A stretch of 34,546 nt of DNA, taken from the IMG/VR virus record IMGVR_UViG_3300028746_000026, positions 1 through 34,546 of that record, one strand, 5' to 3'. Position 1 is the first letter of the stretch. The number at the start of each line of letters is the position of its first letter. Shown one piece after another: positions 14,292 through 19,957 of this stretch. The notes under the pieces are model-generated. The model was given only the letters and a program-made list of their open reading frames with translations, was not told the origin of the DNA and ran no database searches. The stretch is from a virus. Position numbers and translations under genes: made by a program.

Positions 14292-15374
14292 ATGACCACT
14301 GCTGAACTACTCCCAGACCCTGAGTTGCGAGGGGAAACCAATGCGGTTTCTATTCCACAACTCCAGCACACGTTTGGCCACATAAATTGCCCAGCGTGTA
14401 TATCTTCAAGAATCGATGTCATGGGCCACGATCCAGATTCACTGTCACACCTGCTATTTCCTACTGCCGCGGTTATATGGTTAGAGACGTGCAAGCCCTT
14501 TCTGAAAGAAACCACATTCCTCCAGAAGGCGCAGTGCGTCAAGCAATTGGGGCGTTTTTACTCTGAGCTAACCCCCGCAGAGATCCACATAGGGCATCTA
14601 CGCAGATACCAACGGGAGCGGACAACCAACGAGACGGGATTGTGGAGTGGTCCCGTTCAGGCTTCTATCATCAATCATGAAGGCTCCGTAATGCAGCAGA
14701 TCCTAAAGCGCTGCGGCAGATGGGGAGACTTTCGTGAACACTACAGACCATTGCCGTTGCCACCATCCCAAAAGCCCAAGGTAATGTCCCAGAAAGAGGA
14801 GTACCGCCTCTTCAAAGTGGCTGAAACCAATGCTGATTTTGAGCTTGCTTATCTAGTGGCGAGTCTTTCAGTCAACACTACGGCCTGCGGATCGGAGCTG
14901 AGGCACCTGCGGTTAGAGCATGTATCGCTAGATTCTGGCCGCTTCACCGTGAACCCCGAACAGACTAAAAACCAGTATCGGGCGCGGACGATTCCGCTGA
15001 ATACTACAGCTCTGGATGCAATGCAGCGCTGCTTCAAACGTGCAAAGACTCTTGGCTCCTTTATGCCCGAACACTACATCTTCCCAAAGCGCCTTACCCG
15101 TAACCGATGGGACCCCTACCAGCCTGCTTCTACCTCATGGCTGCGGTGCTCATTCAATGCCCTGCGGGACGCTGCAGACCTGCCCTGGCTCACTCCGCAC
15201 TGTCTTAGGCACCAATCCATCACGAAGATGCTGGAGAACGGCACTGCGCCCGAAGTAGTGAAGGCAATCTCTGGCCACGTCTCCGACCAGATGATGCGGC
15301 ACTACTGCAGTACTCGATTCTCTGCTTCCCTTGACGCATTGAATAAAATAGACTCGTTCAGAAGGCGGGCGTAG
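14292..15374 (+). CDS. int: Tyrosine-recombinase integrase whose stop codon lies in a tRNA gene
   Basis: The protein has 360 residues and starts at an ATG with AAGGA nine bases upstream. An N-terminal Cys pair (33/36) precedes a SAM-like core-binding region (about 55-150) and the catalytic domain (165-350). Lys226 (EQTKNQ), HCLR (His303/Arg306), GH (328-329) and Tyr338 (RHYCS) fit the catalytic set. The first catalytic Arg, usually three residues before the Glu-Leu of the SEL motif, appears to be Cys199; Arg204 and Arg207 are close by. The last codons read CGG GCG TAG, where GCG (15369-15371) ends the tRNA-Arg acceptor strand and TAG is its conserved position 8-10. This strongly suggests site-specific integration at that tRNA. 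Confidence 0.9.
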   Translation: MTTAELLPDPELRGETNAVSIPQLQHTFGHINCPACISSRIDVMGHDPDSLSHLLFPTAAVIWLETCKPFLKETTFLQKAQCVKQLGRFYSELTPAEIHIGHLRRYQRERTTNETGLWSGPVQASIINHEGSVMQQILKRCGRWGDFREHYRPLPLPPSQKPKVMSQKEEYRLFKVAETNADFELAYLVASLSVNTTACGSELRHLRLEHVSLDSGRFTVNPEQTKNQYRARTIPLNTTALDAMQRCFKRAKTLGSFMPEHYIFPKRLTRNRWDPYQPASTSWLRCSFNALRDAADLPWLTPHCLRHQSITKMLENGTAPEVVKAISGHVSDQMMRHYCSTRFSASLDALNKIDSFRRRA

Positions 15375-15441
15375 CTCAGTCGGATAGAGCATCTGCCTTC
15401 TAAGCAGAGGGTCGCAGGTTCGATTCCTGCCGCTCGCACCA
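15365..15441 (+). tRNA. tRNA-Arg (anticodon TCT)
   Basis: The cloverleaf folds fully by eye. The acceptor GCGGGCG (15365-15371) pairs with CGCTCGC (15431-15437), with one G-U pair. The D stem is GCTC/GAGC (15374-15377, 15387-15390), the anticodon stem TCTGC/GCAGA (15392-15396, 15404-15408) has TCT at 15399-15401, a five-base variable loop follows, and the T stem is GCAGG/CCTGC around TTCGATT. Discriminator A and an encoded CCA end it at 15441. It overlaps the last 10 bases of the integrase gene. The tRNA is complete rather than a 3' fragment, so as part of attP it would leave intact tRNA genes at both prophage ends. Confidence 0.95.
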
Positions 15442-15445
15442 CCTT

Positions 15446-15476
15446 AGACTCCCAGAAATGGGAGTCTTTTCTTTTT
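15446..15476 (+). terminator. Rho-independent terminator after integrase/tRNA-Arg
   Basis: AGACTCCCA (15446-15454), loop GAAA and TGGGAGTCT (15459-15467) form a perfect 9-bp stem with a tetraloop, followed by TTTCTTTTT. It ends the integrase/tRNA transcript and may have been captured together with the tRNA from a host. Confidence 0.9.
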
Positions 15477-15796
15477 GGTTGCCCCGAAATAAAATATTTT
15501 TAGGAAATCATCCGATTTCGCTTGACGCGTTTCGGCTTATGGCTCATATTTGTTCTGTACTTATTTCAGCGGTCACCCCCGAAGCAAAGTATCGGAATAC
15601 AGATTAGATCATCAGCCTGTATTTATAGAGCACGAGCCTTCTAATCTCATGGCTCATTGTTCCGAATAAGCCGATAGTTGAGCCGATGGTTTGACCCCCA
15701 ACTATGGGGTTACATCGATGTTCGGACACTACCTGAAGTATCCAGCCGCTGGCAGCATTCAGCATAGCAACATCCCACCGACAACTAGAGGGCTAT
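15477..15796. other. Non-coding region with inverted repeats; attP arm or early control region candidate
   Basis: About 320 bases have no convincing gene. Three spaced inverted repeats are visible: AGATTAG/CTAATCT (15601-15607, 15641-15647), TCGGCTTAT/ATAAGCCGA (15532-15540, 15666-15674) and ATAGTTG/CAACTAT (15674-15680, 15699-15705). ATGGCTCAT occurs twice (15539-15547, 15649-15657). The A+T-rich start (15489-15502) could be a bend or host-factor site. The position beside the tRNA and integrase suggests arm-type recombinase sites or repressor operators. Confidence 0.45.
15522..15550 (+). promoter_or_regulatory. Candidate early rightward promoter
   Basis: TTGACG (15522-15527) and CATATT (15545-15550) are separated by exactly 17 bases, which fits a sigma-70-type promoter with a good -35 and a fair -10. 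It lies downstream of the terminator and upstream of the cold-shock gene. The 5' leader would be about 240 bases, which is long, so a second promoter nearer the gene is possible. Confidence 0.4.
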
Positions 15797-15994
15797 ATGA
15801 CCGGAACTGTGGATCGAATCCGCGGGAAGGGGGCTTTTTGCTTTCTGAAGACTCCTTCCCAAATTCAATATTTTGCCCACAAGAAGAGCTTCAGGGAACC
15901 CGAAGCAATGACACCTGGGCAGAGGGTGACTTTCGAGCCGATCGAGACGCCACAGGGCTGGGCGGCAATGAATGTGACCAAAGCAGCGACCTAG
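15797..15994 (+). CDS. Cold-shock domain protein (Csp-like)
   Basis: The protein has 65 residues and starts at an ATG about five bases after an AGAGGG site. MTGTVDRIRGKGAFCFL (1-17) matches the first strands of a cold-shock OB fold, with RNP1 altered to KGAFCF, and IQYFAHKK (23-30) is the RNP2 counterpart of VFVH. PGQRVTFEPIETPQGWAAMNV completes strands 4-5. Single-stranded nucleic-acid binding is expected. It is the first gene after the early control region, so an RNA-chaperone or transcript-antitermination role early in infection is plausible but inferred. The altered RNP1 lacks the usual aromatic pattern, so affinity may differ. Confidence 0.82.
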   Translation: MTGTVDRIRGKGAFCFLKTPSQIQYFAHKKSFREPEAMTPGQRVTFEPIETPQGWAAMNVTKAAT

Positions 15995-16026
15995 AAACCG
16001 ATCCGCGTCCCACATTCGGATGGCGC

Positions 16027-16134
16027 GTGCACACTGCGATCATCGGAGCCCTCATTGTAGCTACAGCCGCCTGGTACGCCCTGGGCTACCTTACTGTGCG
16101 GGTATTTCACTTCATCGTGGCGGTGACGCGATGA
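16027..16134 (+). CDS. Putative 35-residue single-pass membrane micro-protein
   Basis: The frame ends at 16134 in an ATGA overlap with the next gene, which supports translation. The only nearby start is a GTG at 16027, with a weak ribosome site. The product is almost entirely one hydrophobic segment (IIGALIVATAAWYALGYLTV) with an Arg at the end. The same frame stays open back to 15691 across the cold-shock gene, but that part is out of frame with a clear domain and is rejected. No family is recognised. A small inner-membrane phage peptide is inferred. Confidence 0.42.
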   Translation: MHTAIIGALIVATAAWYALGYLTVRVFHFIVAVTR

Positions 16135-16310
16135 CCCACCTGATAGCCAGCTCAAAGGAGCTTCACTCCCTGTATATGGGCATGGAGTACGCCTTCGACT
16201 TCATGTGCGACGACATCCTTCGCAGAAACGCAAATAGTGCTGCGGTTCAGGCTGTTGTATTAGCGCAATGCGCCTTTCGTGCTCACCCAGAACTTCGGGA
16301 GGTCGCATGA
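16131..16310 (+). CDS. Small early protein, unknown function
   Basis: The protein has 59 residues. The ATG in the ATGA overlap is chosen over an upstream ATG at 16020, which would overlap the membrane micro-protein. The product is helical and mixed-charge with Met and Cys (SLYMGMEYAFDFMCDDI), then an Ala/Val-rich helix. It ends in an ATGA overlap with the next gene. I recognise no domain. Confidence 0.6.
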   Translation: MTHLIASSKELHSLYMGMEYAFDFMCDDILRRNANSAAVQAVVLAQCAFRAHPELREVA

Positions 16311-16519
16311 CGCAGCATATTCAGGAGACATGCCGAGGCCTTCGGGTAACAGTAGACCCCAAAATGCCAACCGAGCTTGAACTGGAAGTCATTGTGAAGC
16401 TGGTTGACTCGTTGATTGATGAGCGCATCCCGCATGAGGGCGCAACGATATCAGACTTCACCGCCCATCTGATGAGTGCAAGAAGTCACCTGCTACGCGC
16501 CATGCGGGAGGTTGCATGA
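16307..16519 (+). CDS. Small early protein, unknown function
   Basis: The protein has 70 residues, and its start is set by the ATGA overlap with the gene before it. A beta strand (RGLRVTVDPK) is followed by a long acidic helix (ELELEVIVKLVDSLIDE) and a second helix that ends in RAMREVA, close to the REVA end of the preceding protein. The two neighbours therefore share a C-terminal motif and may be distant duplicates. No function is assigned. Confidence 0.6.
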   Translation: MTQHIQETCRGLRVTVDPKMPTELELEVIVKLVDSLIDERIPHEGATISDFTAHLMSARSHLLRAMREVA

Positions 16520-16629
16520 ATAACCTTCCTCCCGGCTGCACAGATGACGACTACGACCCAATAGAGCCAACTTGGGGACAACCAGACAACGAAGACGATT
16601 CCGATGGAGGCCTGTATGACGACGAATAA
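16516..16629 (+). CDS. Acidic 37-residue micro-protein
   Basis: An ATGA overlap fixes the start. The product begins MNNLPPGCTDDDYDP and continues highly acidic to DDE, with 10 Asp and 4 Glu among 37 residues. Short LPPG-C-x-D-x-D peptides of this kind recur in phage early operons. It has no fold signature. DNA mimicry is conceivable from the charge but unsupported. Confidence 0.55.
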   Translation: MNNLPPGCTDDDYDPIEPTWGQPDNEDDSDGGLYDDE

Positions 16630-16717
16630 GCAAGAATCTCATCTCTCCGCACTCCTTGGATTCTCTCTGGCTTGGGCGGTGGCCCTCCTTACTGTGGCCA
16701 TACTGGTGATCGCATGA
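16616..16717 (+). CDS. 33-residue single-pass membrane micro-protein
   Basis: The ATG has GGAGG five bases upstream, inside the 3' end of the acidic micro-protein gene. A short polar N-terminus (MTTNKQESH) is followed by one membrane segment (SALLGFSLAWAVALLTVAIL). The stop overlaps the next start (ATGA). The strong ribosome site and double overlap argue that it is translated. Its role is unknown. Confidence 0.55.
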   Translation: MTTNKQESHLSALLGFSLAWAVALLTVAILVIA

Positions 16718-17031
16718 GCCTATATACGCAAGCACCTTGGAGATCTGTTTACCGTCCCGGCAGCAGGCAGCGGTGCGCTGCAGTAGAGAGCGCTTCCGAG
16801 GGCGTCTACATATTCCTAAACGTTGCGAAGCATGACGATATGGCGGCAACAATTCAGCGCTGGAAGTACGATGCGGAACTAATAGCCGCAGCCCCTGAAC
16901 TCCTAGAAGCACTCAAGGAAATACTTTCTCTGGCTAAAGAGTGGGGAAAGAATCCCGAATATTACACGCAAGCAGAAAGAAATCTCATTGGGTTCGCTGA
17001 CGCTGCAATTGCAAAGGCGGAAGGCAAATGA
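16714..17031 (+). CDS. Conserved phage protein with AAPELLEAL helix
   Basis: The protein has 105 residues, with its start at an ATGA overlap. Residues 60-75 (AELIAAAPELLEALKE) match a helix seen in many phage hypothetical proteins of recombination modules, where Asn/Asp-x2-Leu-Ile-Ala-Ala-Ala-Pro is common. The N-terminal half contains YRPGSRQRCAAVESASEG and short strands. It overlaps ERF by four bases, suggesting it acts with or is regulated like the recombination genes. The molecular function is unknown. Confidence 0.68.
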   Translation: MSLYTQAPWRSVYRPGSRQRCAAVESASEGVYIFLNVAKHDDMAATIQRWKYDAELIAAAPELLEALKEILSLAKEWGKNPEYYTQAERNLIGFADAAIAKAEGK

Positions 17032-17807
17032 GCACACTTACGAAGCAACTGGAAGGATCGGTAGCCCTCGAGCGCGTGAAGTCGGGCGAGTTGGAAGCGC
17101 CCACCCCGAACGCGATGCAGCTCATCCAGTCTGCCATCGCGCAGGGTTCATCAATCGACACTATTGAACGGCTGGCGGCGTTGCAGCGCGAGATGGTTGA
17201 GTACCAAGCAAAGGTCGAGTTCAACGAAGCCATGCAGCGCGTGCAACACAAGATGCGCCGGATATCTGCGGATGCGCACAACCCTCAAACCAAGAGCCGC
17301 TATGCCAGTTATGCCAAGTTGGACAGTGTGCTACGCCCGATATACGCAGAAGAGGGTTTCTCGCTGTCGTTCAATACTGGCGATTCCCCTGTGGCTGAAT
17401 GCGTACGGGTTCTCTGCGATGTTTCACGCGGTGGCTACACAAAGCACTATCAGATCGACATGCCAGCGGATGGCAAGGGCGCTAAGGGTGGCGACGTCAT
17501 GACCAAGACGCACGCCACTGGTGCAGCAACCCAGTACGGCATGCGCTACCTGGTGAAGATGATATTCAACGTTGCAGTGGGTGAAGACGACAACGACGGC
17601 AACGGTGCTGAATCGGTCACCCCTGCCGGGCAGATGGACACGGATGAGTTTGATTACCATCTTCAGCGGATTGAGACAGCGAAGGAGATAACCAACCTTT
17701 TCACGATCTTCAAGGCGGCCTACGTTGCAGCGCAAAAGATCAATGACCAGAGCGCATCCAGGCAGTTTGGCGAGGCCAAAGAGAAGCGCAAGAAGGAGCT
17801 GGCATGA
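17028..17807 (+). CDS. erf: ERF-superfamily single-strand annealing protein
   Basis: The protein has 259 residues and starts at an ATGA overlap. Residues 60-190 contain the ERF core: a helix with EFNEAMQRVQ, then SRYASYAKLD, VLRPIYAEEGFSLSF, and the signature THATGAATQYGMRYLVKMIFN followed by an acidic DDNDGN loop. By family knowledge ERF proteins form rings that anneal complementary strands during phage recombination or circularisation. The next gene is a YqaJ exonuclease, which gives the usual exonuclease/annealase pair. The C-terminal 60 residues are helical and basic (EAKEKRKKELA) and may bind DNA or a host SSB. Confidence 0.9.
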   Translation: MSTLTKQLEGSVALERVKSGELEAPTPNAMQLIQSAIAQGSSIDTIERLAALQREMVEYQAKVEFNEAMQRVQHKMRRISADAHNPQTKSRYASYAKLDSVLRPIYAEEGFSLSFNTGDSPVAECVRVLCDVSRGGYTKHYQIDMPADGKGAKGGDVMTKTHATGAATQYGMRYLVKMIFNVAVGEDDNDGNGAESVTPAGQMDTDEFDYHLQRIETAKEITNLFTIFKAAYVAAQKINDQSASRQFGEAKEKRKKELA

Positions 17808-18532
17808 GAGTAATTCACTGTGAGCAAAACACGGCGGAATGGCTGGAGATTCGCCGGGGGAAGATAACCGCATCCCGCATCTGCGATGTGATGGCCGTAC
17901 TAACCAGGAAGAGCAAGAATGGTGCACCAGGTGAGGCCGCCGCTGGACGTATCACTTACCGCCGTGAGCTTGTCGCAGAACGCACCACTGGCAGAGTCCC
18001 AGACCACTTCGTTAGCCCTGCAATGGCTTGGGGCCACGAGTACGAAGGTCGAGCGCGTGACGCCTATGAGATTGCTGCTGGCGTGATGGTAGAGAAGGTT
18101 GGATTCATACTTCACCCATTTCTAGACTGTGCCGGCGCATCGCCCGATTCTCTCGTTGGCAAGGATGGAGGGCTGGAGATCAAATGCCCCCTATCTACCA
18201 CGCATATCAAGTGGATGGAAGACGATGTTGTACCCGAAGAGCACCGCGACCAGATGTACATGAACATGCTTTGCGGTGAACGCGCCTGGTGGGACTTTAT
18301 GAGTTTCGATCCCCGCCAGATCGAACGAAAGATATTCATCAAGCGCCTAGAGCGTGACGACCAGCGCATTGCGGAGATAGAGGAGCAGGTTGCTTCTCTG
18401 GACTCAGAAGTGGCCGCAGTTATCGAAAGACTCGGACTCCGCGTATACAACCCGCCTGCACGAGTGGTAGACACTCGTTCCGCAGAGGAGCAGTGCGAGG
18501 CCCTTGCTGACCTAATGGAGATTGTTCCCTAA
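17804..18532 (+). CDS. YqaJ-type lambda-exonuclease-like recombination nuclease
   Basis: The protein has 242 residues and is coupled to ERF by ATGA. WLEIRRGKITAS (13-24), WGHEYEGRARDAYE (76-89), ASPDSLVG with Asp115, and GLEIKCP with Glu125 and Lys127 form the D...ExK nuclease core; Gln150 (HRDQMYMNM) follows. By family knowledge it degrades 5' strands to give 3' tails for the annealase. The C-terminal 55 residues are a charged coiled coil (IAEIEEQVASLDSEVAAVIERL) beyond the core. It forms a Red-like system with ERF. Confidence 0.9.
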   Translation: MRVIHCEQNTAEWLEIRRGKITASRICDVMAVLTRKSKNGAPGEAAAGRITYRRELVAERTTGRVPDHFVSPAMAWGHEYEGRARDAYEIAAGVMVEKVGFILHPFLDCAGASPDSLVGKDGGLEIKCPLSTTHIKWMEDDVVPEEHRDQMYMNMLCGERAWWDFMSFDPRQIERKIFIKRLERDDQRIAEIEEQVASLDSEVAAVIERLGLRVYNPPARVVDTRSAEEQCEALADLMEIVP

Positions 18533-18555
18533 CCGATTTGCAAAGGAGAAGTGAC

Positions 18556-19263
18556 ATGGTTTTAGATCTGGAAAAACTTGAACTCAAGAAGGGCTCACAC
18601 GAGCAGAACGAAACTCAGATGTGCGTGATGGAAGCTGTTTCATTCATCGCTGGCGAGCCTTGGTCAGATTCACCACGGTGCGCCTCGCCCGTAATCGCGG
18701 CATTCCTCCGCACATACAACGATTCGGTAAACGATGAAGTTCGTCAGTCATTGAAGCAGTACATTCCCCGCCTTATCGGAACGCGTGGAAGTGATGCGCT
18801 AGAAGAGCGTAGGTCGCTGATTGCTGCTGATTGGCTGGTTCGTACTCATACCCCAGCTTGGCTTCGTCTTGCAGGATTGAAGGTCCAGGCTGAGGCGCTG
18901 GAGTCTCTGCCGGAGATTGCTTCTATGAAGCAGGTTCCTTCAATCAAGGGTCCAATTAAGGCCGCGCGAGAAGCAGCGGCCGCTGCTGGGGCCGCTGCTT
19001 GGGCCGCTGCTTGGGCCGCTCCTTGGGCCGCTGCTGGGGACGCTGCTTGGGCCGCTGCTTGGGCCGCTCATGGGGCCGCTGCTTGGGCCGCTGCTTGGGC
19101 CGCTACTGGGGACGCTGCTTGGGCCGCTGCTTGGGCCGCTGCTGGGGCCGCTACTGGGGACGCTGCTAGGGCCGCTGCTGGGGCAAAACTCAAGCCCACC
19201 GTTGATGCACTGCAAGCGACTATTCCAGCCCTTATTGAACGCATGTTGTCCGCAGAGGAGTAG
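18556..19263 (+). CDS. Ala/Trp tetrapeptide-repeat protein
   Basis: The protein has 235 residues. The ATG has AAAGGAG seven bases upstream, preferred over a TTG six codons earlier. Residues 1-130 form an ordinary mixed domain (QMCVMEAVSFIAGEPWSD, RSLIAADWLVRTHTPAWL). The fragment EAVSFIAGEPWSDSP resembles a phage family whose members also carry AAW repeats. Residues 142-209 are 17 tetrapeptides, mostly AAAW, AAAG or DAAW, which should form a long helix with Trp every fourth residue. A short helical tail follows. It sits between the recombination nuclease and an HNH gene. Its function is unknown; the repeat could be a membrane-contacting or self-assembling helix. Confidence 0.75.
   Translation: MVLDLEKLELKKGSHEQNETQMCVMEAVSFIAGEPWSDSPRCASPVIAAFLRTYNDSVNDEVRQSLKQYIPRLIGTRGSDALEERRSLIAADWLVRTHTPAWLRLAGLKVQAEALESLPEIASMKQVPSIKGPIKAAREAAAAAGAAAWAAAWAAPWAAAGDAAWAAAWAAHGAAAWAAAWAATGDAAWAAAWAAAGAATGDAARAAAGAKLKPTVDALQATIPALIERMLSAEE
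18979..19182 (+). repeat. 17 tandem 12-bp repeats inside a coding region
   Basis: The unit is GCCGCTGCTTGG with frequent GGG for TGG and GAC for GCC variants, repeated 17 times without interruption. It encodes a four-residue period. Because the unit is a multiple of three, copy-number change keeps frame. The opposite strand and another frame are also open, giving Gly-Pro-Ser-Ser and Leu-Leu-Gly-Pro shadows. Confidence 0.93.
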
Positions 19264-19266
19264 ACC

Positions 19267-19662
19267 TTGCTTGCCTGCTACAAGAAGCGCCGTAAGCCTG
19301 CACCACCTGTAACGATTTACCGCGATGGACGTGAAGTCTGTGCACCAACTAAGGCCGGCCAAAAAGAATATCACCGCCGCAGAGAGGCGATGGAGCTTAG
19401 GCAGAGATTCAAATGTGCTATTTGCAACGGGGTTTTTCTGGTAATGCAGTTCGACCACGAAGCTGGGAGGGGAAGCAATGCTAAACACCGTGACGATAGA
19501 TTGCTGCATGAAGACGGAACTTGGCGTAACGCGGCGCTGTGCCCAACTTGCAATACCTTCAAGGCCAGCAAGCGATTTGCTTGGATCAACGGAGAATACC
19601 AACCTATTTTTTTGTCGCAAAACAGAAGTGATCAATTAAGCACACATTTCGAGGGAACCTGA
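19267..19662 (+). CDS. HNH-type endonuclease
   Basis: The protein has 131 residues. The start is a TTG with GAGGAG six bases upstream, lying in the tail of the previous gene. FKCAICNG (49-56), FDHEAGRG with His72, and a second zinc pair in ALCPTCNTFKASK follow the HNH layout with two Cys-x2-Cys knuckles; the late Asn is in CNTF. By family knowledge it nicks or cuts DNA. It is not next to the terminase, so a packaging role is less likely than recombination support, host DNA degradation or homing. The C-terminal 20 residues are A+T-rich in codons. Confidence 0.78.
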   Translation: MLACYKKRRKPAPPVTIYRDGREVCAPTKAGQKEYHRRREAMELRQRFKCAICNGVFLVMQFDHEAGRGSNAKHRDDRLLHEDGTWRNAALCPTCNTFKASKRFAWINGEYQPIFLSQNRSDQLSTHFEGT

Positions 19663-19841
19663 TGATTGCAGCCATAAGACGCTTCTTTGACGACATCCAC
19701 CGCATAAGCATCGCCCTAGATTCCTTGCAGAGGGTAGTAGCAGCTAACCGTCCGCAGGACGTAACTGTTCACCCAAGTGCAGAACTAATCGATTTGCTGT
19801 CTAACTGGCGGCGCAGGCAGGCGAAGAAGGTAAGCACCTAG
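19662..19841 (+). CDS. 59-residue helical protein, unknown
   Basis: The ATG overlaps the HNH stop (TGATG). The product has an amphipathic N-terminal helix (IRRFFDDIHRISIALDSLQRV) and a basic C-terminus (NWRRRQAKKVST). The charge suggests nucleic-acid contact. No family is recognised. The compact start/stop overlaps on both sides support it. Confidence 0.6.
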   Translation: MIAAIRRFFDDIHRISIALDSLQRVVAANRPQDVTVHPSAELIDLLSNWRRRQAKKVST

Positions 19842-19954
19842 TGGGTTACATAGACAACACCCGCAAGACAGGAAAGCCCAGGCCCTCCCCGCCCTCAGCT
19901 CTGAATAACAAACCGATTGCAACCGTAGTAGTAGTGAACAAGCCCAAGGGGTAG
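19841..19954 (+). CDS. 37-residue Pro/Lys-rich micro-protein (tentative)
   Basis: A GTG overlaps the previous TAG and the frame runs to 19954, immediately before the replication gene. The product is basic and proline-rich (KPRPSPPSA) with a short beta strand of four Val. The start is weak and no ribosome site is obvious. It may be translated only by coupling, or may be spacer. Confidence 0.35.
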   Translation: MGYIDNTRKTGKPRPSPPSALNNKPIATVVVVNKPKG

Positions 19955-19957
19955 AAA

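Noticed and set aside
15691-16134. 147-residue ORF starting at 15691 across the cold-shock gene
   Set aside because: Its first 100 residues are out of frame with a clear cold-shock domain. Only the membrane segment at the end, probably from a GTG at 16027, is worth keeping.
18979-19182. CRISPR-like array
   Set aside because: Units are contiguous 12-mers with no spacers and code for a protein.
18940-19635. Minus-strand 231-residue Gly-Pro-Ser-Ser repeat ORF
   Set aside because: It is the reverse reading of the Ala/Trp repeat and crosses the HNH gene; the 12-bp unit has no stop in any frame, so long shadows are expected.
19267-19662. HNH protein as a packaging partner of the terminase
   Set aside because: It is nearly 10 kb from the terminase genes and embedded in the recombination run; packaging HNH genes normally flank the terminase.
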